Of a stretch of 64,000 nt of DNA, positions 38,498 through 47,275 are shown one piece after another (the stretch's first letter is position 1; every line of letters starts with the position of its first letter). The DNA is from Methanosarcina barkeri MS (GTDB lineage Archaea; Halobacteriota; Methanosarcinia; Methanosarcinales; Methanosarcinaceae). Under the pieces are notes generated by a model, which was given only the letters and a program-made list of their open reading frames with translations, ran no database searches and was not told where the DNA came from. The position numbers and the translations under genes are program-made. The DNA lies in NCBI RefSeq assembly GCF_000970025.1, contig NZ_CP009528.1, positions 4,017,168-4,081,167 on the forward strand, given 5' to 3'.

Positions 38498-39296
38498 GAG
38501 ATCACACTACTCCGTGTTATTTGTGAATAAAATATTAATAAAAATATATATTGGATATGATTAATTTTTGTTGAATTTATATAAACTTTTCCACAATTTG
38601 GGAAAAGTAAGTATATTAAAAAGTTTCATTATATTTAGTAAAAAATAAGAAAAAAAACGTAAGATAACTTAGTAAAAATCATTAAAATTATACGAAAATA
38701 AAGAAATGATATTTATTAGCTGCGTGAAAATAAAAATGTTGAGGCATTTTAGAGGAATTAAGATATAGACTTCAAATTAATGGGTAAGTAAATTTTCATT
38801 ATTTTGTGAAAAATTCAAGAATATGACTAAACTTGAGAAATTGTTTCAACCAAATGACGCATTAAACTTTATAACTGTATAACAAAATATAAATTGAAAG
38901 AGCTGCGTATGAAATGTCTAAAATAATAGTGATGTACAGTATAAAAATATACCAAAGTTATTTTAGGTAGATCCTAACTAAAAAATGCCCGGAACCAAAG
39001 AGATTGATTTTTACTCTTTCTGTCCAGAGATGAAAAATAGAGCTCTTTCCAAAAAGCCTCTACGTAAATGATTATTTATCTTTTGTGAGCTACCAACGGC
39101 TAAAACACGTTGACTTCTTGAATCATCCACTTCCTGATGGAAAGCAGTCATACAAGCCCTTCACCATGTTCCACAGATGACAGAATATGATAAGCGCGAT
39201 ATAATTGAGCTAACGTTGCCGGTTTTGCAGTCTATAAAAATACGTTCAAAATGCTTCCACGAAATTAAAAGAGAAATCTTTGTTTGACTCAGTACC

Positions 39297-39338
39297 AAAA
39301 TCTAGTGATGAATGTAAAATTCAAAATCACTAGATTTT
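39297..39338. repeat. 13-bp perfect inverted repeat with a third nearby copy
   Basis: AAAATCTAGTGAT (39297-39309) and ATCACTAGATTTT (39326-39338) flank 16 bases. A near copy, atcactggatttt, appears at about 39460-39472. This could be a terminator or the termini of a small non-autonomous element. Confidence 0.75.
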
Positions 39339-39690
39339 GTAATTGGTCACAATCCTTGTGATACAACTTTGGGGTTGAGGTCTTTAGATATCGAATATTG
39401 ATTTTAATGAAAACCAGATTTTTCTTGCTAATTCAGATTTTCAATCAAAAAATACAAAAATCACTGGATTTTGGACCAGAGTCCTTTGTTTACCCTTCTT
39501 ATAAATAAGTTTTTTTGGATTTTTAAGTTAAAGATTTGGAAGGTTTCAACTCTACATCCATTTTCAGTTGGTTTGGAAATCCTTCAATTTTCCAAAAAAA
39601 GGGTTTTAGAATTTTTTGATAGTGTTGTAAATTTTAGGTAAATTTAAAATCAATTTCAGAAATTACTATGATTTGACTCTATTGATTGTG

Positions 39691-39810
39691 TTATCCCTCA
39701 GTATCATTCTTTGTGACGAACGGTTTCGACTTTCGAAGTCTAATTTTCAGGCATTTTATGCGTGTATTTTTTAACCTAATAACATTTGTTCTTGCAGTTT
39801 TCTCAGACAT
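39691..39810 (-). CDS. Small basic frame with a strong ribosome-binding site
   Basis: 39 codons, beginning MSEKTARTNVIRLKNTR and rich in Lys and Arg. It is preceded by ggaaaggagtataat, a near-ideal ribosome-binding site at seven bases. It could be a genuine small protein or the surviving 5' end of a decayed gene; I recognise no family. Listed because the initiation signal is far better than chance for this region. Confidence 0.4.
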   Translation of the reverse strand: MSEKTARTNVIRLKNTRIKCLKIRLRKSKPFVTKNDTEG

Positions 39811-40253
39811 ATTATACTCCTTTCCTGACCAGACAGGATTTTCTCAACTTATGGACCATACATAAGATAGATTTATTAAAATAAATTATTTCCTGTTTTC
39901 CATAATTAGCATACAAAATTAATAAATTTGCACATAAAAATAATACCAAAATGAAATTTAACGATGTATTTCAGTTAAAAAAGTTATTTTAAAGAATAGA
40001 AATATTCCGATAAATCTGGGCCCAATAGATCTGCAGAATGTTATTTTGAAAATCAAAGACTTTAAACTTTCCTGTTATCAGAGCTAAGAAGGTTCTAAAA
40101 AACCTAGGGCGATTTGGGTTTCTTTGTATTCCTCGATATATTAATATTAATTGTTCATTTTGTAGGATAAAGTATTTATTATTTAAGGTGTTTTACTATA
40201 AAGTAATACTAAAATAAAATTTAGTAATACTATGAGATCCTATCGTGGGAAAT

Positions 40254-41258
40254 ATGGTCAAGAGGAGTAGATTCACGGTGCAGGGAGTAAGAACAAAGAA
40301 AGTTTCGCCAAAGGAAAAAAATAGCTTGCCGGTACATAGAGTTCAGGACAAGTTATTCCCTGTATCTTCACCAGTCCCTCCTGTTGCTATATACTTCTCT
40401 CCTTTTACATATCCTGTTTCTAATCCTGCTCTGAACTGCTCGTTTTTTTCCCCGGGACCTCTCTATCTCGATCTGAACATTTACCGGGAAACTGTGATAA
40501 AAGCTCTTATCAAAGAACAAAATGAAGATCTGTACCGGCTAATCGAGAGAGTCAAGTTTGACGGAAAATACTATCGGGTAAAGTGTGTGCGTTTCGGAGA
40601 ATGGAAACACTGCTGGGACCTGGCAGTTCGAGTACAATTTTGTGGAATGATGCCAGGGTTAACTTTCGAGCCAAGAAAGATCATTTATAGAGAAGACAAG
40701 AAAATAATATACAGATCCCTTGTCCTGGTAAATCCATATGAGTTATGGGAAAGAAAACTAGTCGAAAAATTATGGAATCTTCGGGATAGAATTGAATACC
40801 TGATAGCAAAAATCCTTTTTCATGAGTGCATCCATATCCTTATTTTCCTAGGAAAAACTCTACCTTCAGATTTTAAACAGACGAATATTTTCTTTGAATT
40901 CAAAGAGCTGCTTAAGTTTGCAAACTCGAAGAAATTGTGCCCTGAAAGTTGTGGCGTCCAATACCACCTACGTAATCTAGTTGATCTTTGCCCAAACTTT
41001 TCCGAACACTCAGAAGAAAAGCCCGAGCTGGTTACTGAGCTTTACGAGTTTCTGATCCACGAAAAATATAGCATCAAAAAAACCGATCTGGCTTTTGGTC
41101 TTCCATGCAGCAACAGAAAAATTTCCCAGAACTATGTGAAACTAGCAGCTTTGAAAATGGGTCCCTGTATGGAATTTGATAAAAAAATATGGAAAAAGGA
41201 GATTAACAGGTTGCAGAAGGATCTGGAAAAACTGTATGACAGGATTGATGATATTTGA
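40254..41258 (+). CDS. Orphan protein with HExxH metallopeptidase-like motif
   Basis: 334 residues from the ATG at 40254 (a GTG at 40245 would add three). The N-terminal 75 residues are proline- and phenylalanine-rich without a signal peptide. The central helix LIAKILFHECIHILIFLGKT contains H-E-C-I-H, a zincin-type HExxH, with glutamates further on (ELLKFAN; ELYEFLIHEKY) that could supply a third ligand. Several cysteines (KLCPESCG, DLCPNF, LPCSN) may be structural. No known peptidase family is evident to me. It stands alone in AT-rich DNA between the two halves of the cbi transporter locus, with base composition more GC-rich than its flanks. Confidence 0.68.
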   Translation: MVKRSRFTVQGVRTKKVSPKEKNSLPVHRVQDKLFPVSSPVPPVAIYFSPFTYPVSNPALNCSFFSPGPLYLDLNIYRETVIKALIKEQNEDLYRLIERVKFDGKYYRVKCVRFGEWKHCWDLAVRVQFCGMMPGLTFEPRKIIYREDKKIIYRSLVLVNPYELWERKLVEKLWNLRDRIEYLIAKILFHECIHILIFLGKTLPSDFKQTNIFFEFKELLKFANSKKLCPESCGVQYHLRNLVDLCPNFSEHSEEKPELVTELYEFLIHEKYSIKKTDLAFGLPCSNRKISQNYVKLAALKMGPCMEFDKKIWKKEINRLQKDLEKLYDRIDDI

Positions 41259-42136
41259 GTCAAATTAGCTTATAAGTCAAATTAGATTATTTAACTCAAA
41301 ATCAGACTTAATTGGCTATGAAAAAAAAATCATCAGTTTAACCTGGAATTCTGAAGCTTTGCATCCAATCCCTGCCTGCCTTGCTACCACATGCAGGGCA
41401 AAACGGAGTTCGGATGACATAGGCAATTTAGGAGGTAATATTATTTTGCGTCTGTTCGCCAGAGATCCTTTATCGATATTACCAGTGATATTTAAGATTT
41501 ATGATACATTTTCTGTTACAAATTGATAACTTTTTTAACAATAGTATTATGAAGCCTGGACATTATATTCTGGAGAATTTACCATCTTGCAGTGACAAAA
41601 TATAAAGAACGAGTGAAGAAGTTTAAAAAACTACATAATACGAACGGATACAACTCAGAAAACAAAGTAGGCTGAATATCGTATACCTAATCGACAAATT
41701 TACTTTTATTACTTTTGAGAAAAGAAATTTAGTTCTTTTTTCGTAAAGTTTCAAAACAGATTAGGAGACAATGTCAAAAAATTAACGTGAACAAATATTC
41801 GATTTAATGGAAGATACCAGGATACCTTATTTGACTAAAAAAATAAAAATACAGATACAAGAGAAGGCGTCCATAAAAAAATTTTCAGAAAAAGTAATAC
41901 CAAAACGTATATATGTAATACTAAACAATGTGATGTTATTGAATGTATTCTTCAAAAACAGCTACCTGAAACATTGTAAGAAACTCAGAGATATTAAGGT
42001 TATTCCTGAAAAAGAATTTTCGGTCTTTATGTTAAGGATATTTTCCTAGTCCTTGCTTTTGGAATATTCCAGAACTTAAAGAACTTCTGTTTGGATTTAC
42101 AGGAAATAAGAGATAGGGGTAAAAGAGGGAAGTGAA
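41259..42136. other. AT-rich upstream region of cbiM
   Basis: No supported gene; an 80-codon frame at 41807 is lysine/isoleucine-rich without a ribosome-binding site. It contains a GC-richer island (about 41365-41440) with the hairpin listed next and a ttaggaggtaa ribosome-binding-site-like word at 41429-41439 that is followed only by a 13-codon frame. Promoter and possible metal-responsive leader for cbiMN. Confidence 0.45.
41377..41400 (+). promoter_or_regulatory. Hairpin in the long cbiM 5' region
   Basis: TGCCTTGC and GCAGGGCA pair over eight positions (one G-U) around taccacat. It lies in the only GC-rich island of the 880-base region. It could be part of a structured leader or a remnant; no known riboswitch consensus (including the B12 box) is seen. 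Confidence 0.3.
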
Positions 42137-42802
42137 ATGCATATACCTGATTCATTCATACCGCTTAGCCAGGCAGTAATTTACTGGGTTGTTGCCCTTC
42201 CATTTATTATAATGTCAATGAAATGGGCAAAAAACGAGCTTGACGAGATGAAAGTACCAATTCTTGCTGCTCTTGCGGCAGGAATTTTTGCAATTCAGGC
42301 CATGAATATTCCCATAGGGATGGGAACAAGCGGGCATATGGTAGGAGCAGCACTTGTTGCCATTATCTTCGGAAGCCCCTGGGCTGGAGTTCTTGTGCTC
42401 ACTCTAGTCCTGCTCGTGCAGGGATTCGCCTTCGGTGATGGAGGAGTCACTACCATGGGAGCGAATATTCTGAATATGGGAGTTATTTCCGGGTTTGTCG
42501 GATACTATACATATGTTGCCCTTCGCAGTAAGGCAGGAACAAGCATCGCAGCTTTCGGAGGCGCCTGGCTCGGACTATTTATTTCGGCAATCGCCTGCGC
42601 GATTGAGATGTGGATTGCTGGTACCTTTCCCCTGCGTGCTGGACTTATAGCCATGGGAACTTATCATCTGATTATCGGTTTCATAGGAGAAGGCCTGATC
42701 ACTTCAATTGTAATCACGGCGATTGCAAAATCCCGTCCTGACCTTCTTGAGGATAATTACACTGCCAGACCAGAAAAACATAAAAAAGAGGCACATGCAT
42801 GA
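42137..42802 (+). CDS. cbiM: Cobalt/nickel ECF transporter S component
   Basis: 221 residues, a membrane protein with about six to seven helices. The exposed N-terminus [14 protein letters not shown] provides the metal ligand His2 typical of CbiM/NikM (consensus MHIPDG, Ser here). [20 protein letters not shown] and [19 protein letters not shown] are conserved metal-site loops. It determines substrate specificity for Co2+ or Ni2+. It overlaps cbiN by four bases (ATGA). The ribosome-binding site is gagggaagtga. Separation from cbiOQ by over 5 kb is unusual. Confidence 0.94.
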   Translation: MHIPDSFIPLSQAVIYWVVALPFIIMSMKWAKNELDEMKVPILAALAAGIFAIQAMNIPIGMGTSGHMVGAALVAIIFGSPWAGVLVLTLVLLVQGFAFGDGGVTTMGANILNMGVISGFVGYYTYVALRSKAGTSIAAFGGAWLGLFISAIACAIEMWIAGTFPLRAGLIAMGTYHLIIGFIGEGLITSIVITAIAKSRPDLLEDNYTARPEKHKKEAHA

Positions 42803-43104
42803 GCAGAAAATCAAACATGAAATTCTTGTACGTCGGAATTGCAATTGCAATTCTGCTCGCGGTTCTAGCCCCTTTTCTTGCATCTTCTGACCCCGACGGA
42901 CTGGAAAGTGCTGCTGGAGGGGTAGTTGAAGAATCGAAGATGTCCAAAATTGAAAAGACTGAACCTGTAGTAGGCTCTCCGATGCCTGACTATTCAATAG
43001 AAGGCCTAGGAAAAGGGGGAGAAGTAGCAGCAATAGCTGTTGGAACACTTGCAGTACTGGCAATCAGTTTAGGGTTAGGAAAAGTTTTTAGCAAAAAAAA
43101 CTGA
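42799..43104 (+). CDS. cbiN: Cobalt/nickel transport accessory protein, PDGLE domain
   Basis: 101 residues with two membrane helices ([18 protein letters not shown] and [19 protein letters not shown]) bracketing an extracytoplasmic loop. The loop starts [13 protein letters not shown], the PDGLE motif of CbiN/NikN that aids metal insertion into CbiM. It ends with a short basic tail KVFSKKN. Coupled to cbiM by a four-base overlap. Confidence 0.92.
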   Translation: MSRKSNMKFLYVGIAIAILLAVLAPFLASSDPDGLESAAGGVVEESKMSKIEKTEPVVGSPMPDYSIEGLGKGGEVAAIAVGTLAVLAISLGLGKVFSKKN

Positions 43105-43131
43105 ACATAAAAAGTTCTCTTTCCCTAAAAA

Positions 43132-43165
43132 CCGTTTTTCTTCCCGAAAGGCAGGGAAGAAACGG
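43132..43165 (+). terminator. Hairpin downstream of cbiN
   Basis: CCGTTTTTCTTCCC and GGGAAGAAACGG pair with a two-base T bulge around an eight-base loop, 27 bases after the cbiN stop. Likely transcription end of cbiMN. Confidence 0.6.
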
Positions 43166-43284
43166 CTCACACACAAAAAGATCTTTGAAAAAGTAGAGCT
43201 TTTCAGTAAAACTTTACAGATTTTGCTTCAATAAAATAATTTAGTCTTCTGGCTCTGGAAAAAACATTCAAGCTTGAAAAACAT

Positions 43285-43992
43285 TCAAGCACTGCTAATA
43301 AATATAACACTTGAAGGACATAAGTCCTTCACAATACAGATTTTGCATTTTGGTTTTTTTGCCTGGCAGACCTTCCTCCCATGATAAATCAGAGTCATGG
43401 AGATTGAATCGAGATCTTCCCTTCGGGCAAGTGAGATAAGGTCCTGTTCAATTTTAGCGGGGTCGGAGTTTTTCGTAAGTCCCAGCCTTCTTGAAACCCT
43501 TTTCACATGGGTATCTACAGCAACTCCCTCTACTATCCCAAATGCTCTGGCAAGTACTATATTAGCCGTTTTCCTTCCGACCCCTGGCAAACTGGTAAGT
43601 TCTTCCATAGTTTTTGGGACTTCTCCATTGTACTTCTCTACAATCATCTGCGCAGCAGTTTTGATATTCTTTGCCTTGCTTTTGTAAAAACCTGTGGAAT
43701 ATAGATCGTTTTCAAGTTCCCTGAGGTCTGCACTGGCATAATCTCTTGCAGTCCTGTACTTTTTGAACAATTTGTCAGTTACTCTATTAATCTGTACATC
43801 AGTTGACTGGGCTGAGAGAACAGTCGCCACAAGCAGTTCAAGGGGATTGCTGTAATTGAGAGAGGGTTTTACATCAGGATACTCTTCTTTTAGAAGAGCC
43901 CAGATACGGTAGAAATTATGTCTGTTATCAGGAATATCATATTCGGAAAAGAAGTCCTGAGTGTCAGGTTTTTTTGGTTTTCTTTCAGGCAT
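43285..43992 (-). CDS. nth: Endonuclease III
   Basis: 235 residues, a bifunctional DNA glycosylase/AP lyase for oxidised pyrimidines. The helix-hairpin-helix LPGVGRKTANIVLARAFG contains the catalytic Lys; the catalytic Asp is in VAVDTHVKRVSRRLG. The C-terminal iron-sulfur loop CQAKKPKCKICIVKDLC has the exact C-x6-C-x2-C-x5-C spacing. An N-terminal extension of about 25 residues (KPKKPDTQDFFSEYD) precedes the core, as in other archaea. LLVATVLSAQSTDVQIN is also diagnostic. Confidence 0.96.
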   Translation of the reverse strand: MPERKPKKPDTQDFFSEYDIPDNRHNFYRIWALLKEEYPDVKPSLNYSNPLELLVATVLSAQSTDVQINRVTDKLFKKYRTARDYASADLRELENDLYSTGFYKSKAKNIKTAAQMIVEKYNGEVPKTMEELTSLPGVGRKTANIVLARAFGIVEGVAVDTHVKRVSRRLGLTKNSDPAKIEQDLISLARREDLDSISMTLIYHGRKVCQAKKPKCKICIVKDLCPSSVIFISSA

Positions 43993-44105
43993 GTTAACTC
44001 CGTCTTCTAAGTGTTATAGATTTTTGCCGGGAATTATTTGTTAGAAGAAATGGTATTTTCTTTAAGGCTCCTTAGAATTTTTAGTTCTGCGGTCGATCCT
44101 GCAGG

Positions 44106-44405
44106 TTACAGCATATAAGAAATATCCTAACATGTAGTAAGTAGGACATTAGAAGACAAGTTTTTTATGTCCGATGCCTTAAGCCCAAGCCACATTACCA
44201 AAGCGAAAATATTGATAGCTTCTTCGGCATTTGGGCCCAGAATATGCACTCCCATTACATGGTCGTTTGCCTCATCGATAATTACCTTTGAAGCTGCAAA
44301 CTCCATTCCTTCTTTTCGGGATGTATACCAGTTGCTTCTGTCCCGGAATATTACCTTGCACTTATCACTATCTTTAGCCACACCGATTCCTACCGACGCC
44401 AGAAC
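44106..44405 (-). pseudogene. 3' remnant of a pyridine nucleotide-disulfide oxidoreductase with in-frame TAG
   Basis: The minus strand encodes VLASVGIGVAKDSDKCKVIF, RSNWYTSRK and DHVMGVHILGPNAEEAINIF, the C-terminal dimerisation domain of the glutathione/mercuric reductase family. It has no FAD or NAD domain in front; sequence before VLASVG is unrelated. After KNLSSNVLLTTC there is an in-frame TAG (44127-44129), and then DISYML and TAA, which is how the family normally ends (T-S-S-D-I-x-Y-M-L). TAG thus replaces a Ser codon. Truncated and interrupted, it is a decayed gene fragment next to purH. Confidence 0.78.
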
Positions 44406-44591
44406 AGAAAAGTACCAAAAACTTAAAGAACTACATTCCCAGAAGAATTCTGAAAGCACCTTAACGGAAATACTGAATTTGTAAAATATAAATTCAGTTT
44501 GAGCAGAAAAAACTCTCTTTTTTAATATAATAATGCGTAGACCATAAGTTTTATAGCTAAGAATCTTTAAACCAAAGATATTGGTGATTTT

Positions 44592-46208
44592 TTGGTAAAG
44601 AGGGCACTGCTCAGCGTCTCAGACAAGACAGGAATTGCAGAATTCGCACGCGGGCTTGAATCACTTGGCGTGAAAATAATTTCAACAGGCGGGACAGCGA
44701 AAATTCTTCGCGACGCCGGCATAGAAGTTACTGATGTCTCGGAAGTCACAGGCTGTCCGGAGATGATGGGAGGAAGGGTCAAGACTCTCCACCCAAGAAT
44801 TCATGGCGGGCTCTTATGCCTGCGAGAAAGCAAGGAACAGATGGCTGAGGCTGAAAGAGAAGACATCTCGCTTATTGACATGGTGGCTGTAAATCTCTAT
44901 CCATTTGAGGTAACAATCTCAAAGGAAGGCGTCGAACTCGAAGAAGCCATTGAGAACATAGATATCGGAGGACCAACTCTTCTTCGTTCGGCAGCTAAAA
45001 ACTATCGTTCGGTTACAGCACTCTCAGACCCATCGGACTATGGGCGTGTCCTCAAAGAACTTCGCTCAACAGGAGTAATTTCGGAGGAAACACGAGCTGC
45101 CCTTGCAGTTAAGGCTTTCAGACATACTGCGGATTATGATGCAGCAATCGATACCTACCTGAGCAAAACCCTGCTCGGAGAAAATGTACTCCGTATGAAT
45201 TTTACCGACGGTGTAAAACTTCGCTATGGAGAAAATTGGCACCAGAAAGCCTATTTTTACAAAGATCCTAAAATAGAAGGCCCAACTCTGGCAAAAGCCA
45301 CCCAGCTTCACGGAAAAGAACTCTCCTATAATAACTATGTGGACGCAGATAATGCACTTCAGACGGTAAAAGAACTCGGAAATGCTAACCCTGCCGTGGC
45401 AATCGTAAAACATAATAACCCATGTGGGCTTGCAACCGGAAGCACACTCCTGCAAGCTCTTCAGGCTGCCTGGGACGGAGACCCTATTTCAGCTTACGGA
45501 AGTATAATCTGCACCAATGAAACCTTTGATCTTAAAGCTGCGACTTTTCTGAACGGAAAATTTGTGGAGATTATTCTTGCTCCTGACTTCAATCCCGATG
45601 CTCTTGAATACCTGAAAAACAAAAGTGAAAATCTTAGACTCCTTAAACTGCCCGATCTCAGGGAAGCTTTCGGGACAGACTACACATATAAGTATGTAAT
45701 CGGAGGCATGCTTAAGCAGAGTCGCGATATTAGCCTCTACGAAAAATGGGAGTCAGTCACAGACATGTCCTATCCTGAAGAGAAGCGCTCTCTTTCGGAA
45801 TTCTGTCTTAAAGCCTGTAAGTCAACTAAATCCAATTCAGTGAACCTTGCTTACGAGTACGAGCCAGGTTTCTTCATGGTACTTGCTATGGGCGCAGGAC
45901 AACCGAATAGGGTTGACTCAATTCGCAAACTGGCTGCCACAAAAGCTATTGAAAATCTCAAGGTAATTTACGAACGAGAAAATCCTGAAACCTCCTTTGA
46001 AGATTATTGCCAGAAAGTTATGTCAGAATGCGTAATGGCCTCAGACGCCTTCTTCCCCTTCGACGACAGCATAATTCATGCAGCAGAAAATAATATTCGC
46101 TACATAGTTTCCCCAGGTGGATCAATTCGGGACGGCGAAGTCATTGCTGCTGCAAATAGGCTTGGAGTTTCCATGGTCTTTACAGGCATGCGCCACTTCC
46201 TTCATTAA
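44592..46208 (+). CDS. purH: Bifunctional AICAR transformylase / IMP cyclohydrolase
   Basis: 538 residues, catalysing the last two steps of IMP synthesis. The N-terminal IMP cyclohydrolase starts KRALLSVSDKTGIAEFARGL and has ISTGGTAKILRDAG. The transformylase half contains LSYNNYVDADNAL, the AIVKHNNPCGLA catalytic motif (Lys and His) and ends ANRLGVSMVFTGMRHFLH. The start is a TTG at 44592, set by a ggtgat ribosome-binding site and by the conserved VKRALLSVSD; no in-frame ATG exists before it. Methanogens differ in which PurH/PurP/PurO set they use; this is the fused bacterial-type form. Confidence 0.96.
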   Translation: MVKRALLSVSDKTGIAEFARGLESLGVKIISTGGTAKILRDAGIEVTDVSEVTGCPEMMGGRVKTLHPRIHGGLLCLRESKEQMAEAEREDISLIDMVAVNLYPFEVTISKEGVELEEAIENIDIGGPTLLRSAAKNYRSVTALSDPSDYGRVLKELRSTGVISEETRAALAVKAFRHTADYDAAIDTYLSKTLLGENVLRMNFTDGVKLRYGENWHQKAYFYKDPKIEGPTLAKATQLHGKELSYNNYVDADNALQTVKELGNANPAVAIVKHNNPCGLATGSTLLQALQAAWDGDPISAYGSIICTNETFDLKAATFLNGKFVEIILAPDFNPDALEYLKNKSENLRLLKLPDLREAFGTDYTYKYVIGGMLKQSRDISLYEKWESVTDMSYPEEKRSLSEFCLKACKSTKSNSVNLAYEYEPGFFMVLAMGAGQPNRVDSIRKLAATKAIENLKVIYERENPETSFEDYCQKVMSECVMASDAFFPFDDSIIHAAENNIRYIVSPGGSIRDGEVIAAANRLGVSMVFTGMRHFLH

Positions 46209-46247
46209 TAAGCTTTTCAGGTGTTGACAAAAATAATATGTGAATAT

Positions 46248-46268
46248 CCCTGAGTTAAAAACTCAGGG
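46248..46268 (+). terminator. Strong hairpin terminator after purH
   Basis: Perfect 9-bp stem CCCTGAGTT / AACTCAGGG with a three-base loop, followed by gttttc, 40 bases after the purH stop. Confidence 0.8.
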
Positions 46269-47167
46269 GTTTTCTGAATCGTTCTTACGACCATTCGACA
46301 ACAAATCACACCGGCCAATATCCTGTGTATAAAGAATGCCAGTGCTTTAGTGTTACCTTTTGGTCTCCTGAGTACCCAGACATTACTCCGAGCCCTTGAG
46401 GCATCGTTTAAACTGAACTAAAATTCGTTTAAACTAAGTTAAAAGTTGTTTAAACGATTTAATTTTAGTTTTGAATCCTCTTCAAATTCAATGGAGAATT
46501 TTCCAACTTGAAAAATGTACAACAATTTTACCATACAGTTATAAAGTTGAATACATCGCACGAGGTTGGTTCTCAAACTGGGTTAAATTTTTAAATTTTC
46601 ATTAAATATATGAAATTTACTTATACCCATAATTTACTTTTACCCATAAATTTGAAGGGTACACGTTTAACATGAAATCATATTCCGATTTTAAAACTTT
46701 TTATGCGAAAGCATTTTTTGTTTGTAACTAATTTTTGGTATAATTAATTTAAAATAATTATAGGGATTATTCTATGTTGTACACTAGAGATAACAGAAAG
46801 AGTGAGTAACGGGTATGAACAGTAAGAAAGAATTGCCCGGAAGCTTTAGATCCTGTTCTGAATAATATGCTTGGGGGAGCGTATTTTCAGATCAACCGTA
46901 ACGGGGGCTACGGTAAAAGGAATATAAGTTTTCGGGCTTTTCCTTACCCTCCTTTTAATGTATGTTTCCTTATTTTTCCTGCTCTTATTTTTCTTCTAAT
47001 TCTGTTAAAATCCTTTTACCGCGTGTTTCACGATGTCGGTAAAACTAGGGACCTCTTTGCCAGGATCCTGTCTATTCTGTTACAAAGTTTCTGGCTTTTG
47101 ATGAAAATCAGTGATAACTGCCCTAAATTTCAAATCATAAGAATATATATTTCCGGAAGAAACCTAT
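46269..47167. other. Gene-poor region with phased palindromes and a small hairpin
   Basis: No supported gene: a 100-codon plus frame at 46867 is low-complexity and without homology. It contains three phased GTTTAAAC palindromes (listed next) and an ACCGTA/TACGGT hairpin near 46899-46916. TATA-like AT blocks around 46738-46765 might drive a small RNA, but nothing can be assigned. Confidence 0.4.
46406..46455. repeat. Three GTTTAAAC palindromes at exact 21-bp spacing
   Basis: Copies start at 46406, 46427 and 46448. The 21-bp period equals two helical turns, placing all three on one face of the DNA, as in arrays of operator or iteron sites. Flanking bases are partly shared (ctaaaattcg / ctaagttaaaag). 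Confidence 0.65.
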
Positions 47168-47275
47168 AAATTTCAAATTCAGTAAAATATAATTTTCGAA
47201 AATCCCGAGGATAGCTCTTCAAAATTTCAAATTCAGTAAAATATAATTTTCGAAAATCCCGAGGATAGCTCTTCA
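47168..47275. repeat. 54-bp exact tandem duplication of the hicB-like 3' end
   Basis: The segment 47222-47275 (the last codons, stop and a few following bases of the HicB-like gene) is repeated at 47168-47221 with no substitution seen apart from the edges. It implies a recent slippage or unequal recombination event. Confidence 0.9.

Larger units (their letters stand above)
38498..40244. other. 1.7-kb AT-rich region without intact genes; remnants and repeats
   Basis: The longest gene-poor stretch of the window. Fragments with protein-like composition occur on the plus strand between about 38985 and 39287, in changing frames (MPGTKEIDFYSFCPEMKNR at about 38985; QRLKHVDFLNHPLPDGK at about 39093-39140; MTEYDKRDIIELTLPVLQS from 39177), suggesting one decayed gene. 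An inverted repeat and a small frame with a strong ribosome-binding site are listed separately. No RNA gene was recognised. Confidence 0.45.

Noticed and set aside
41377-41440. Cobalamin riboswitch upstream of cbiM
   Set aside because: The conserved B12-box and multi-helix core could not be found; only one short hairpin is present.
41447-41488. TTG frame after a strong aggaggt site upstream of cbiM
   Set aside because: Only 13 codons before a stop; the site is noted but no gene is supported.
46248-46290. Right end of an IS200/IS605-type element after purH
   Set aside because: A subterminal hairpin could suggest this, but no transposase, left end or target motif is nearby; a terminator is simpler.
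46867-47169. 100-codon frame between purH and the hicB-like gene
   Set aside because: Hydrophobic low-complexity translation, no ribosome-binding site, overlaps AT-rich spacer.
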